This document shows positions 54,281-63,941 of a stretch of DNA of 64,000 nucleotides, piece after piece; position 1 is the stretch's first letter; every line of letters begins with the position of its first letter. A program made the position numbers and the translations under genes. Source of the stretch: Hymenobacter armeniacus (GTDB lineage: Bacteria; Bacteroidota; Bacteroidia; Cytophagales; Hymenobacteraceae). Below the pieces are notes generated by a model. It saw nothing but the letters and a program-made list of their open reading frames with translations, did no database searches and was not told where the DNA came from. Where the stretch lies: NCBI RefSeq assembly GCF_014699055.1, contig NZ_JACXAC010000002.1, positions 434,001 to 498,000 on the forward strand. The letters are read 5' to 3'.

Positions 54281-54913
54281 TTACAAACGAGGCCGCACCG
54301 CGCGAATAAACCGGCTGAGGTAATAATCGGACTCTAGGCTGTTCTCCACCACCCCCAGCGAGGTCGAGGCATGGATGAAATCCACGCCTTCTTCGTCGGA
54401 CACAGTGACCAGCCCCACGTGGGTGATGGCGCGGCTACCGGGCGAGGCGCCGAAAAACACCAAATCGCCGGGCTGCAGGTCGGTGCTCTTGATGGGGTCG
54501 CCCCATACGGCCTGCTCGTTTGACGAGCGCGGGATGCTGACGCCGGCCGCGCCAAACGACAATTGCAGCAGCCCCGAGCAGTCGAGGCCCAGGCGCGTGG
54601 TGCCGCCGTAGAGGTAGGGGGTGCCCTGGTAAGAACGGGCCGCCTCAATCACCGAGGCCAGCGTGCCGGTGGCGCTGCCCATGCGGGCCGGGCGCTTCAC
54701 CACCTTGTTTTTGCCGCCGCTGGGCGTGGCGCTCACCACTTTCACCTTGCTGCCGGGGCGGGTGGGCGCGGCGCGGCCGCCTTTTTTCAGCCGGACCATT
54801 TCGCGGGCCGAGCGGTACTGGCCGTCGCGGTAGTTGAGCTTGCGGTGGCAGCTGGCCAGCCCGAGCAAAGTCAGCAGCAGCACCGGTAGTATCTTCGTTG
54901 TCGCCCTCCTCAT
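54281..54913 (-). CDS. NlpC/P60 family lipoprotein (cell-wall peptidase)
   Basis: 210 residues. Lipoprotein signal ILPVLLLTLLGLASC from the ATG at 54913; the frame extends three codons to a TTG. A basic Ser/Thr/Lys linker (residues 40-85) leads to the NlpC/P60 domain with catalytic Cys in LGLDCSGLLQL, His in AITHVGLV and a third polar residue in DFIHAST. These enzymes cut D-Glu-diaminopimelate bonds in peptidoglycan peptides. Predicted to be anchored in the envelope facing the periplasm. Divergent from the GlcD-type gene at 54958, with only 44 bp between starts. Confidence 0.92.
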   Translation of the reverse strand: MRRATTKILPVLLLTLLGLASCHRKLNYRDGQYRSAREMVRLKKGGRAAPTRPGSKVKVVSATPSGGKNKVVKRPARMGSATGTLASVIEAARSYQGTPYLYGGTTRLGLDCSGLLQLSFGAAGVSIPRSSNEQAVWGDPIKSTDLQPGDLVFFGASPGSRAITHVGLVTVSDEEGVDFIHASTSLGVVENSLESDYYLSRFIRAVRPRL

Positions 54914-54919
54914 TGGCCG

Positions 54920-54927
54920 CAAAGATA
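54920..54927 (-). promoter_or_regulatory. -7 promoter box, 6 nt before the NlpC/P60 ATG
   Basis: The minus strand reads TATCTTTG, a perfect TAnnTTTG, ending 6 nt before the start codon. Confidence 0.55.
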
Positions 54928-54957
54928 GTTTGCGCGGCCTGTTCAGTTTAACCGCTC

Positions 54958-56379
54958 ATGCCTTTCAACGCCCTTACCCCCGAATTATTAGTGGCCTTCG
55001 AGGCCATCGTTGGCCCCGCGCACGTGCTCACGGCCCAGCGCGCCGAAGCCGCCGCCACCGCCGATGCCTACGCCGACTACGGCCGCGACCACACCGAGGA
55101 CTTTCACTTTGCGCCCGACGTGGTGCTGCGTCCCGGCACGGCCGAGGAAATCGGCCAGATTATGCGCCTGTGCCACGAGCACCGCATTCCCGTCACGCCG
55201 CGCGGCGCCGGCACCGGTCTCAGCGGCGGGGCGCTGCCCATCCACCACGGCGTGGTGCTGAGCACCGAGCGGCTCAATAAAATCCTGCAAATCGACGAGC
55301 GCAACCTGCAGGCCACCGTGGAGCCGGGCGTGGTGAACGAGGCGTTTCAGAACGCGGTGAAGGAAGTGGGCCTGTTCTACCCACCCGACCCGGCCAGCAA
55401 AGGCAGCTGCTCCCTGGGCGGCAACCTGGCCCACAGCAGCGGCGGCCCCAAAGCCGTGAAATACGGCACCACCAAAGACTACGTGCTCAACCTGCAGGTG
55501 GTGCTACCCACCGGCGACGTCATCTGGACGGCCGCCAACACCCTCAAAAATTCCACCGGCTACAACCTCACCCAGCTCATGGTGGGCTCCGAGGGCACCC
55601 TGGGCATCATCACCAAAGTGGTGTTTCGCCTGCTGCCTTTCCCGCAGCAGAACATCCTCATGCTGGTGCCCTTCCGCAAGGAAGAAGAGGCCGCCGATGC
55701 CGTGTCGGCCGTGTTTCGGGCGGGCATCATCCCCTCGGGCATGGAGTTTATGGAGCGCGAGGCCATTGCCTGGTCGTCCGATTATTTGAAAATTCCGCTC
55801 ACCCTGCCCGAAGACATTAAAGCTCACCTGCTCATCGAGCTCGATGGCCAGGACCTGGACCAACTTTATAAGGAGGCGGAGCAGGTGTACGGTGTGCTCG
55901 AGAAGTACGACGTGGGCGAAATCCTGCTCGCCGACAACGCCACGCAGAAAGACGAGCTCTGGAAAATCCGCCGCAACATCGGCAATTCCGTCCGCTACAA
56001 CTCCGTATACAAGGAAGAAGACACCGTGGTGCCCCGCGCCGAGCTGCCCACGCTGCTGAAGGGCGTGAAGGAAATCGGCGCCCGCTACGGCTTCAAAAGC
56101 GTGTGCTACGGCCACGCCGGCGACGGTAACCTGCACGTCAACATCATTCGCGGCGACCTTGACGACGAGATGTGGAACGTGGGCCTGCGCCAGCCCATCT
56201 CCGAAATTTTTGAGCTCTGCGTGAAGCTGGGCGGCACCATCTCGGGCGAGCACGGCATCGGTCTGGTGCAGAAAGGCTACATCGGCATTGCCCTGAAAGA
56301 AGCCAATCTGGAGTTGATGCGCGGCATCAAAAAGGTGTTCGACCCGAATGGTATTTTGAATCCGGGTAAGATTTTCTAA
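54958..56379 (+). CDS. glcD: FAD-linked oxidase, glycolate/D-lactate oxidase GlcD type
   Basis: 473 residues. FAD-binding PCMH domain at residues 50-230 (TPRGAGTGLSGGALP, PPDPASKGSCSLGGNLAHSSGGPKA in parts, GSEGTLGIIT) and an FAD-oxidase C-terminal domain (CYGHAGDGNLHVNI, SGEHGIGLVQK, FDPNGILNPGKIF). There is no Fe-S motif, so this is the flavoprotein subunit or a stand-alone D-2-hydroxyacid dehydrogenase. Possible substrates are glycolate and D-lactate; no glcE or glcF gene is beside it. It is convergent with the amidase, with a family C inverted repeat between their stops. Confidence 0.9.
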   Translation: MPFNALTPELLVAFEAIVGPAHVLTAQRAEAAATADAYADYGRDHTEDFHFAPDVVLRPGTAEEIGQIMRLCHEHRIPVTPRGAGTGLSGGALPIHHGVVLSTERLNKILQIDERNLQATVEPGVVNEAFQNAVKEVGLFYPPDPASKGSCSLGGNLAHSSGGPKAVKYGTTKDYVLNLQVVLPTGDVIWTAANTLKNSTGYNLTQLMVGSEGTLGIITKVVFRLLPFPQQNILMLVPFRKEEEAADAVSAVFRAGIIPSGMEFMEREAIAWSSDYLKIPLTLPEDIKAHLLIELDGQDLDQLYKEAEQVYGVLEKYDVGEILLADNATQKDELWKIRRNIGNSVRYNSVYKEEDTVVPRAELPTLLKGVKEIGARYGFKSVCYGHAGDGNLHVNIIRGDLDDEMWNVGLRQPISEIFELCVKLGGTISGEHGIGLVQKGYIGIALKEANLELMRGIKKVFDPNGILNPGKIF

Positions 56380-56383
56380 CGGA

Positions 56384-56511
56384 GACCTCACCCCCTGACC
56401 CCCTCTCCAAAAAAGAGGGGGCACCGGCCGTACTCCTGACGACTGAATAAAGCATCGACTTCACGAACCGGTGCCCCCTCTTTTTTGGAGAGGGGGTCAG
56501 GGGGTGAGGTC
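56384..56511. repeat. Composite inverted repeat, family C, reaching the amidase stop codon
   Basis: Left arm GACCTCACCCCCTGACCCCC then TCTCCAAAAAAGAGGGGGCACCGG; right arm is the exact reverse complement ending GGGTCAGGGGGTGAGGTC. Arms are about 44 bp, spacer about 42 bp. The amidase stop TGA (minus strand) is formed by the last bases of the right arm. Confidence 0.93.
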
Positions 56512-58153
56512 ACGCCTGCACCGTCGGCAAAAACTTCGGTGCCGCGCGGTGGTGCGTGGCCTGCTCGTAGGCGTAGCCCAGCCCCAATAGTTTGCCCTCC
56601 TGATACGCGGAGCCCACGAACGACAGCCCCACCGGCAGCCCGCGTACCTGCCCCATGGGCACGGTGAGGTGCGGGTAGCCCGCCATGGCCGCCGGCGAGG
56701 AAAAATCCACCCCCGTGGAGTAGTCGCCGTTCACCCAATCGATGCACCAGGCCGGGCCCGTGGTTACGCCCACGATGGCTGCGAGCTGATTGGCTTTCAG
56801 CAGGGAATCGATGGCCTGGCGGGCGCCGCTTACGCTTTTCTGCACGGCGGCTTTGTATTTGGCGTTGCCCAGGCCGTCGGTGGCTTCGGCCCGAATAAGG
56901 GTTTCCTGGCCGAAGATGGGCATGGCCTCGGCGGCGTGGGCGTTGTTGTAGGCAATGACGTCGGCCAGGTTTTTTACCGACGCCCCGGCGCCGGCCAGGT
57001 ACTTATTCACCCCGTCCTTGAATTCGTAGAGCAGCACGTCGAATTCGGCTTCTCCGAGCGGATTCACCAGTTTATTCAACTCGATTTCCACCACGGTGGC
57101 GCCCTGGGCTTTCAGGGCTTCTACAGCGGCTTTCAGCAGCTTGGCCACGGCGGGCGGGCCGTTGAGGTGGGCTTTTTCCACGCCCAGCCGCTGGCCTTTC
57201 AGCGCATCGGCTTTGAGGAAAGGCGTATAATCGGCAGCAAGGGCGGCCGGCAGGGGCAGCCGGGCCGGGTCGGCTGGGTCGGGGCCTTGCAGGGCGGCCA
57301 GCAGCAGGGCCGCGTCGCGCACGGTGCGCGCCATGGGCCCGGCCGTGTCCTGGGTGCTCGAAATGGGAATGATGCCGCTACGGCTCAGCAACCCCACCGT
57401 GGGCTTGAGCCCCACCAGCCCGTTGCACGACGACGGCGACACCACCGACCCGTCGGTTTCGGTCCCGATGGCAATGGCGCACAGGTTGGCCGCCACGGCC
57501 GCGCCCGAGCCTGAGCTGCTGCCGCTGGTGCTGCGGTCGAGCACGTACGGGTTGCGGCTCTGCTGGCCCCGGCTGCTCCAGCCGCTCACCGAGTGCGAGG
57601 AGCGGAAGTTGGCCCATTCACTCAGGTTGGTTTTGCCCAGGAGCACGGCGCCAGCAGCCCGCAGCTTCTGCACAATGAAGGCATCCTGCCTGGCCTTGTG
57701 CCCGTGTAGGGCCAGCGCGCCGGCGGTGGTCATCATCTGGTCGCCGCTGTCGATGTTGTCCTTAATCAGCACCGGGATGCCGTGCAGCGGCCCGCGCAGC
57801 TTGCCGGCTTTGCGCTCCTGGTCCAGCCCGTCGGCAATTTTCAGTGCGTCGGGGTTGGCCTCGATGACGGCCCGCAGCATGGGCCCGGCCTCGTTCAGGG
57901 CCTTGATGCGCTCCAGGTACTTCTCGCTCAGGCTACGGGCGGTTTCGGTGCCCTTCGCCATGCGGTCCTGCAGGTCGGCCACGGTGGCTTCGTGCAGGGC
58001 GAAGGGCGCGGCATCGGCCGAAGGTGGGCCGGCGGCTTCGGCCGCCTCAGCAGTCATTTTCTTATCAGTAGTGGTTTGGCAGGCCACGGGGGGCAGCAGG
58101 GCGGCCGTGAGGGCCACGCGGGTGCTTTGGTGCAAAAACAGGCGACGGTCCAT
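56510..58153 (-). CDS. Amidase (amidase-signature family), exported
   Basis: 547 residues. The N-terminus MDRRLFLHQSTRVALTAALL with R-R, followed by PPVAC, looks like a Tat-type signal with a lipobox. The amidase-signature catalytic triad is visible: Lys in PVLIKDNIDSG, Ser in STSGSSSGSGAAVAANL and the nucleophile Ser in IGTETDGSVVSPSS. The C-terminal part holds SSPAAMAGYPHLTVPMG. It hydrolyses amide bonds of an unknown substrate, probably in the periplasm. The ATG at 58153 gives the signal peptide; 21 more codons upstream do not. Its final codons abut the inverted repeat at 56384-56511. Confidence 0.9.
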   Translation of the reverse strand: MDRRLFLHQSTRVALTAALLPPVACQTTTDKKMTAEAAEAAGPPSADAAPFALHEATVADLQDRMAKGTETARSLSEKYLERIKALNEAGPMLRAVIEANPDALKIADGLDQERKAGKLRGPLHGIPVLIKDNIDSGDQMMTTAGALALHGHKARQDAFIVQKLRAAGAVLLGKTNLSEWANFRSSHSVSGWSSRGQQSRNPYVLDRSTSGSSSGSGAAVAANLCAIAIGTETDGSVVSPSSCNGLVGLKPTVGLLSRSGIIPISSTQDTAGPMARTVRDAALLLAALQGPDPADPARLPLPAALAADYTPFLKADALKGQRLGVEKAHLNGPPAVAKLLKAAVEALKAQGATVVEIELNKLVNPLGEAEFDVLLYEFKDGVNKYLAGAGASVKNLADVIAYNNAHAAEAMPIFGQETLIRAEATDGLGNAKYKAAVQKSVSGARQAIDSLLKANQLAAIVGVTTGPAWCIDWVNGDYSTGVDFSSPAAMAGYPHLTVPMGQVRGLPVGLSFVGSAYQEGKLLGLGYAYEQATHHRAAPKFLPTVQA

Positions 58154-58253
58154 AGAGGCTGGGAGGCTAAGCAGGAGCGGGGCTGCTCCGGAGGGCAATG
58201 ATACAGTTGAAACCAACTCTGCGTGACCTTGCCCTCAGCCCTCGGTCAACAAT

Positions 58254-58317
58254 GCAAACGAGAAGCGTCAGAAGGCAGCCCCACGCTCGGGATTGCCTTC
58301 TGACGCTTCTCGTTTGC
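58254..58317. repeat. Perfect 24-bp inverted repeat
   Basis: GCAAACGAGAAGCGTCAGAA then GGCA is repeated as TGCCTTCTGACGCTTCTCGT then TTGC with a 16-bp loop. It lies between the amidase start and the ACBP stop. It has no T run; it may be the ACBP terminator or another repeat type (family F). Confidence 0.85.
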
Positions 58318-58344
58318 GTTGCTGACTGAGTAGCCGACGCGGCG

Positions 58345-58836
58345 TTATTCCTGTTCGCCTTTCAGCTTGTCTTCGCCGCCGTAGGGAGCGCCGGCCGTGA
58401 TGTCGCCGCGCAAGCCGCCCTGGGTGCTTTGGCCGGGGCCGTGGTCGGGCTGGCGCGAGCTGGTGGTGTTGTCGGTGTCGGCGTTGGGGCGCCCGGCGGG
58501 GGCGTTGGTGGCGGCATCGGTCGGCACTGCGTTGGTGGGCGTGTCGGAGGTGCTGCCGGCAATTTCCGTGGCGCGGGCCACGTAGCGCTGCTTGGCTTCG
58601 TCCTGGGGCACGCCTTTAAACTGGTTCCAGGAGTCCCACTGGGCCTGCGAGAGGCCGGCGGGGCCGTTGGCCTGGTCGGCGGCGTTGGGGTCTACTTCGT
58701 CGGGCTTCATGTTTACGTCGCCTTCGGTGGCTTGCTTGTAGAGGCCGTAAAGCTCGGTCATGTGCTGGGCCGCCACGTTATCGGGCAGGTTGTTGACTTG
58801 CTGGGCGGCGGCTTGAAATTGCTCGTTGAGGTTCAT
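58345..58836 (-). CDS. Acyl-CoA-binding protein with disordered tail
   Basis: 163 residues. Residues 1-85 carry the ACBP pattern: FQAAAQQVNNLPDN, ELYGLYKQATEGDVNM (ligand-binding Tyr and Lys region), QAQWDSWNQFKGVPQDEAKQRYV. These residues bind the CoA of long-chain acyl-CoA esters. Residues 90-163 are Pro/Thr/Asn/Gly-rich and polar, probably disordered. The ATG at 58836 (MNLNEQF) is the natural start; upstream codons in frame lack similarity. ACBP buffers acyl-CoA in the cytoplasm; such proteins are uncommon in bacteria but known in Bacteroidota. Confidence 0.88.
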   Translation of the reverse strand: MNLNEQFQAAAQQVNNLPDNVAAQHMTELYGLYKQATEGDVNMKPDEVDPNAADQANGPAGLSQAQWDSWNQFKGVPQDEAKQRYVARATEIAGSTSDTPTNAVPTDAATNAPAGRPNADTDNTTSSRQPDHGPGQSTQGGLRGDITAGAPYGGEDKLKGEQE

Positions 58837-59005
58837 GGGAAAGAAAAGATGGGAAGGTGAAACGGTAGGCAGAAGGGCAGGGGCTGAGCGAAACCCCACT
58901 GGGAAGCGTGACCGCAGCGCCGCATAACCCGGCGCCGGTCAGGGGGAATTGAGGCGATTCCCTTATTCGTAATACCCCGGCACCAACCTTTAGGTTGCCG
59001 GGTCG

Positions 59006-59013
59006 TACTTTTG
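59006..59013 (+). promoter_or_regulatory. -7 promoter box of asnB
   Basis: TACTTTTG, perfect TAnnTTTG, 9 nt before the ATG at 59023. Confidence 0.6.
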
Positions 59014-59022
59014 CGCGCTACT

Positions 59023-60930
59023 ATGTGCGGAATAACCGGAGTATTTGCCTTTACCGAAACGGGTCGCCAGTCTTTGGCCAACCTGCAGGCGTCGACCGAC
59101 GCCATCATTCGCCGCGGTCCTGATTCGGAGGGCCATTTTGTGTACGACCAGTGCGGACTGGGCTTTCGGCGCCTGGCCATTCTCGACCTCTCGGCCGACG
59201 GCAACCAGCCCATGAGCGACGCCGCCGGCCGCTATACCATCGTATTTAACGGCGAGATTTTCAACTTCCGCGAGCTGCGCGAAAAGCTCATCAAGCGCGG
59301 CTGCGTGTTTCATTCGCAGACCGATACGGAAGTCATTCTTCAGCTTTATATCACTGAGGGCCGCAGCTTCATCAAGAAGCTGAACGGCTTTTTCGGCCTG
59401 GCCATCTTCGACAAGGAAGAAAACTCCCTGTTCATTGCCCGCGACCGGTTTGGCGTGAAGCCGCTGCTGATTTACCGCGACGAGGACAAGCTGTTCTTCG
59501 CCTCGGAAATGAAGTCGATGATGGCGCTGGGCGTGCCCCGCAAGCTCGACTACGTGGCCCTGAGCCAGTACCTGCAGCTCAACTACATTCCCGGCCCGGC
59601 CAGCATTTTCAAGGGCGTGAAGAAGCTGCTGCCCGGCCACTACCTCTACATCAAGGACGGGAAAATGGTGGGCAAGGCTTGGTATAAAATCCCCTACGAC
59701 CCCAAGAAAGTCGCCAAAACCAAGCTCAGCTACGAGCAGCAGCAGAAGAAGCTGGTCGAGCTGATGGACGGCGCCGTGCAGCGCCGCCTCGTGGCCGACG
59801 TGCCGCTGGGGGCCTTCCTTAGCGGCGGCATCGACTCCAGCGTCATCACGGCCCTGGCCGCCCGCCACACGCCCCACCTCAACACGTTCAGCATCGGTTT
59901 CAAAGACGAGCCTTTCTTCGACGAAACCAAGTACGCCAACCTCGTGGCGGCCCGGCACAACACCAACCACACGGTGTTCTCGCTCACCAACAACGACCTC
60001 TACGAGCACATCCACGACATGCTGTCGTACCTCGATGAGCCGTTTGCCGACTCCTCGGCCCTGGCCGTGTACATCCTCAGCCAGCGCACCCGCCAAAAAG
60101 TGACCGTGGCCCTGAGCGGCGACGGCGCCGACGAGATGTTTGGCGGCTACAACAAGCACATGGGCGAATTCAAAGTGCGGCAGGGCGGCGTGAAGGCCGA
60201 AGCCGTGACGGCCCTGGGCTTTGTGTGGGACGCGCTGCCCAAGTCGCGCAACAGCTTCTTTGGCAACCGCATCCGGCAGCTGCAGCGCTTCTCGCGCGGC
60301 ATGACGGCCGGCGTGAAAGACCGGTACTGGGACTGGGCCAGCTTCGCCTCGCCCGAAGACGCCCGCCGCCTGCTCAGCGCCGACAGCCGCCGTAAGGTGG
60401 GCAAGAAAGCCGCCGCCAAGCGCCGCAAGGACATTCTGGAAGACCTGCACTCCGACGGCGACCTCAACGAGGTGCTGCTCACCGACATGAAGCTGGTGCT
60501 GCCCTACGACATGCTCACGAAAGTGGACCTGATGAGCATGGCCAACTCCCTGGAAGTGCGCACCCCGTTCCTCGATTATAAGGTCGTCAACTTCGCCTTC
60601 TCGCTGCCCGTGAGCAGCAAGGTGGACGCCACGATGAAAAAGAAAATTGTGCAGGACGCCTTCCGCTCCGAGCTGCCCGCCGAGCTCTACGACCGGCCCA
60701 AGCACGGCTTCGAGGTGCCCTTGCTGAAGTGGATGCGTGGCGAGCTCCGCGGCCTCATCGAAAACGACCTGCTGCGCGACGAGTTCATCGAGGCGCAGGG
60801 CATCTTCGACGTGCAGGCCATCCGCGACCTGAAGGCGCAGCTGTTTTCGCGCAACCCCGGTGACGTTCACGCGCGTATCTGGGGCCTCATCGTGTTCCAG
60901 ACGTGGTGGAAGCAGTACATGGCCAGCTAA
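59023..60930 (+). CDS. asnB: Glutamine-dependent asparagine synthetase
   Basis: 635 residues. The start is fixed by the nucleophile Cys2 (MCGITGVFAF) of the N-terminal glutaminase. Residues 1-205 form that domain (IIRRGPDSEG, GEIFNFRELREKL, RDRFGVKPLL). The C-terminal synthetase has the PP-loop FLSGGIDSS (S267), ALSGDGADEMFGGYNKH and KVDLMSMANSLEVRTPFLDY. It is longer than housekeeping AsnB and of the type often found in extracellular polysaccharide loci, where it may amidate a sugar acid or intermediate. It opens a rightward run: UDP-glucose dehydrogenase, UDP-glucuronate decarboxylase and ketoisomerase, which supports such a role. Confidence 0.93.
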   Translation: MCGITGVFAFTETGRQSLANLQASTDAIIRRGPDSEGHFVYDQCGLGFRRLAILDLSADGNQPMSDAAGRYTIVFNGEIFNFRELREKLIKRGCVFHSQTDTEVILQLYITEGRSFIKKLNGFFGLAIFDKEENSLFIARDRFGVKPLLIYRDEDKLFFASEMKSMMALGVPRKLDYVALSQYLQLNYIPGPASIFKGVKKLLPGHYLYIKDGKMVGKAWYKIPYDPKKVAKTKLSYEQQQKKLVELMDGAVQRRLVADVPLGAFLSGGIDSSVITALAARHTPHLNTFSIGFKDEPFFDETKYANLVAARHNTNHTVFSLTNNDLYEHIHDMLSYLDEPFADSSALAVYILSQRTRQKVTVALSGDGADEMFGGYNKHMGEFKVRQGGVKAEAVTALGFVWDALPKSRNSFFGNRIRQLQRFSRGMTAGVKDRYWDWASFASPEDARRLLSADSRRKVGKKAAAKRRKDILEDLHSDGDLNEVLLTDMKLVLPYDMLTKVDLMSMANSLEVRTPFLDYKVVNFAFSLPVSSKVDATMKKKIVQDAFRSELPAELYDRPKHGFEVPLLKWMRGELRGLIENDLLRDEFIEAQGIFDVQAIRDLKAQLFSRNPGDVHARIWGLIVFQTWWKQYMAS

Positions 60931-60968
60931 TTAGCCACCTGCTACGCGCAACCAACGGCCCCTTGCCC

Positions 60969-60976
60969 TAACTTTG
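60969..60976 (+). promoter_or_regulatory. -7 promoter box of the UDP-glucose dehydrogenase gene
   Basis: TAACTTTG, perfect TAnnTTTG, 36 nt before the ATG at 61013; an ATG at 60987 is out of frame. Confidence 0.6.
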
Positions 60977-61012
60977 CGCGGCCAAAATGAAATTTCTCAC
61001 AACCCTTTTTAT

Positions 61013-62356
61013 ATGAAAATCGCAATTGTAGGCACTGGCTACGTAGGCCTGGTGACCGGAACGTGCTTTGCCGAAGTCGGCATCGACGTGACGTGCATCG
61101 ACATCGACCAGAAGAAAATTGACAACCTGCACAAAGGCATCTTGCCGATTTACGAGCCCGGCCTCGAAGAAATGGTGAGCCGCAACGTGGAAAAAGGCCG
61201 TCTGCACTTTTCCACCAACATCGGCGAAGCCATCAAGGATTGCGACGTGGCGTTCATCGCCGTGGGCACGCCTCCCGGCGAAGACGGCTCGGCCGACTTG
61301 AAATACGTGCTGGCCGTGGCCCGCAGTATTGGTGAGAACATGAACAGCTACGGCGTCATCGTGACCAAGAGCACGGTGCCCGTGGGCACGGCCGCCAAGG
61401 TGCGCGCCGAAATTGAGAAAGCCCTCGAGAAGCGCGGCGAAACCATCGAGTTCGACGTGGCCTCCAACCCCGAGTTCCTGAAAGAAGGCGCCGCCATCGA
61501 CGACTTCCTTAAGCCCGACCGCATTGTGGTGGGCGTGTCGTCGGAGCGTGCCGAGGAGGTGATGCGTCGCCTCTACAAGCCCTTCCTGCTGAACGGCCAC
61601 CCCATCATCTTCATGGACATTCCGTCGGCGGAGATGACGAAATACGCTGCCAACTCAATGCTGGCCACCAAAATCAGCTTCATGAATGACGTGGCCAACC
61701 TGTGTGAAATCATGGGCGCCGACGTGAACAAGGTGCGCCAGGGCATCGGCTCCGACGCCCGCATTGGCACCAAGTTCATTTACCCCGGCATCGGCTACGG
61801 CGGCTCCTGCTTCCCCAAAGACGTGAAGGCGCTCATCAAAACGGCCGAGGAAAACGGCTACCAGATGCAGGTGCTCAAAGCCGTGGAAAGCGTGAACGAG
61901 GACCAGAAATCGGTGCTCTTCAACAAAGTGAGCCGTCACTTCGGTGGCAACCTCAAGGGCCTGAAAATCGCCCTGTGGGGCCTGTCCTTCAAGCCCAAAA
62001 CCGATGACATGCGCGAGGCTCCCTCGCTGGTCATCATTGAGAAGCTGCTGGCCGCTGGCTGCACCGTGACGGCCTACGACCCCGTGGCCATGCCCGAGGC
62101 GCAGCACATGATTGGCGACAGCATTACCTACGCCAAGGACGAATTTGCGGCCCTCATCGACGCCGACGCCCTGCTGGTGGTGACCGAGTGGCCCGACTTC
62201 CGCTCGCCCAACTTCGACGTGGTGTCGCGCCTGATGAAGCAGAAAGTCATTTTCGACGGGCGCAACATCTACGAAGCCAGCGAACTGAAAGCCCTGGGCT
62301 TCGCCTACCACTGCATCGGCGTGAAAACCGACCACCAGGAGCCGGTGAAGGCGTAG
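61013..62356 (+). CDS. ugd: UDP-glucose 6-dehydrogenase
   Basis: 447 residues. Start fixed by the Rossmann nucleotide site at the very N-terminus (MKIAIVGTGYVGLVTGTCFA). Other motifs: VGTPPGEDGSADLKYV, STVPVGTA, ASNPEFLKEGAAIDDF, and catalytic C266 in GIGYGGSCFPKDVKAL. It oxidises UDP-glucose twice to UDP-glucuronate with NAD. The next gene decarboxylates this product, so the pair makes UDP-xylose-type donors. A family A inverted repeat lies between the two. Confidence 0.96.
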   Translation: MKIAIVGTGYVGLVTGTCFAEVGIDVTCIDIDQKKIDNLHKGILPIYEPGLEEMVSRNVEKGRLHFSTNIGEAIKDCDVAFIAVGTPPGEDGSADLKYVLAVARSIGENMNSYGVIVTKSTVPVGTAAKVRAEIEKALEKRGETIEFDVASNPEFLKEGAAIDDFLKPDRIVVGVSSERAEEVMRRLYKPFLLNGHPIIFMDIPSAEMTKYAANSMLATKISFMNDVANLCEIMGADVNKVRQGIGSDARIGTKFIYPGIGYGGSCFPKDVKALIKTAEENGYQMQVLKAVESVNEDQKSVLFNKVSRHFGGNLKGLKIALWGLSFKPKTDDMREAPSLVIIEKLLAAGCTVTAYDPVAMPEAQHMIGDSITYAKDEFAALIDADALLVVTEWPDFRSPNFDVVSRLMKQKVIFDGRNIYEASELKALGFAYHCIGVKTDHQEPVKA

Positions 62357-62378
62357 GTTTTCATTGCAATAAAATAGA

Positions 62379-62469
62379 ACGTCATGCTGAGCGCAGTCGA
62401 AGCATCTCTACCGCAGTAGCAATCATTCACCCGCGCAGTAGAGATGCTTCGACTGCGCTCAGCATGACG
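62379..62469. repeat. Composite inverted repeat, family A
   Basis: Left arm ACGTCATGCTGAGCGCAGTC then GAAGCATCTCTAC; right arm GTAGAGATGCTTCGACTGCG then CTCAGCATGACG. About 25 bp spacer; 15 nt before the next ATG. Confidence 0.93.
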
Positions 62470-62484
62470 CCCTAATCACATACT

Positions 62485-63438
<954 letters not shown>

Positions 63439-63457
63439 AGCTTTCGCGCTAAGGCGA

Positions 63458-63492
63458 AAAAGAGCAGTTGGCATAGCCAGCTGCTCTTTTTT
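63458..63492 (+). terminator. Terminator after the UDP-xylose synthase gene
   Basis: AAAGAGCAGTTGGC, ATA, GCCAGCTGCTCTTTTTT: 14-bp stem (one G-T pair) and T run. Confidence 0.9.
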
Positions 63493-63505
63493 CGTTTTCA
63501 TCCCC

Positions 63506-63513
63506 CACTTTTG
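63506..63513 (+). promoter_or_regulatory. Probable -7 promoter box, 5 nt before the ATG
   Basis: CACTTTTG, one mismatch to TAnnTTTG; the ATG at 63519 follows after 5 nt. Confidence 0.4.
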
Positions 63514-63518
63514 TTTTT

Positions 63519-63941
63519 ATGGCCGATTATCCCGCTCCGCATCTCATTCATTTCCCCAAGCTTGGCGACCCGGGCATTGGGTACATCTCGGTGGGCGAAA
63601 ACGTACAAGACTCGCTGCCCTTTGCCGTGCAGCGCGTGTTCTGGACGTACTATACCCCCGAAAGCATCGTGCGGGGCCGCCACGCGCACCACCGCACCGA
63701 ACAGGTGCTCATTGCGGTGGCCGGCCGCATCATCGTCACGACGGAGCTGGCCGACGGCGATATCCAGATTCACCGGCTCGAAGACCCCTACGTGGGGCTT
63801 TACATCCCGCCCTGCGCGTGGCATACCATGCAGTATTCGCACACGGCGGTGCAGCTGGCGCTGGCCTCGCAGCCCTACCGCGAAGACGACTACATTCGGG
63901 ACTACGACACCTTCCGCCAGACATGGGCGCCGAAAGCGTAG
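63519..63941 (+). CDS. FdtA/WxcM-type sugar 3,4-ketoisomerase (cupin)
   Basis: 140 residues. The single cupin barrel shows V-Q-R-V-F-W-T-Y-Y, RGRHAHHRTEQVLIAVAGRIIV, EDPYVGLYIPPCAWHTMQYS and LALASQPYREDDYIRDYDTF, all typical of dTDP-4-keto-6-deoxyhexose isomerases (FdtA, QdtA) and WxcM C-terminal domains. The histidines in H-A-H-H and W-H-T-M line the active site. It would make a 3-keto sugar for later transamination (3-amino-3,6-dideoxyhexose) in a surface glycan. The next gene overlaps its 3' end, so they are co-translated. Confidence 0.9.
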   Translation: MADYPAPHLIHFPKLGDPGIGYISVGENVQDSLPFAVQRVFWTYYTPESIVRGRHAHHRTEQVLIAVAGRIIVTTELADGDIQIHRLEDPYVGLYIPPCAWHTMQYSHTAVQLALASQPYREDDYIRDYDTFRQTWAPKA

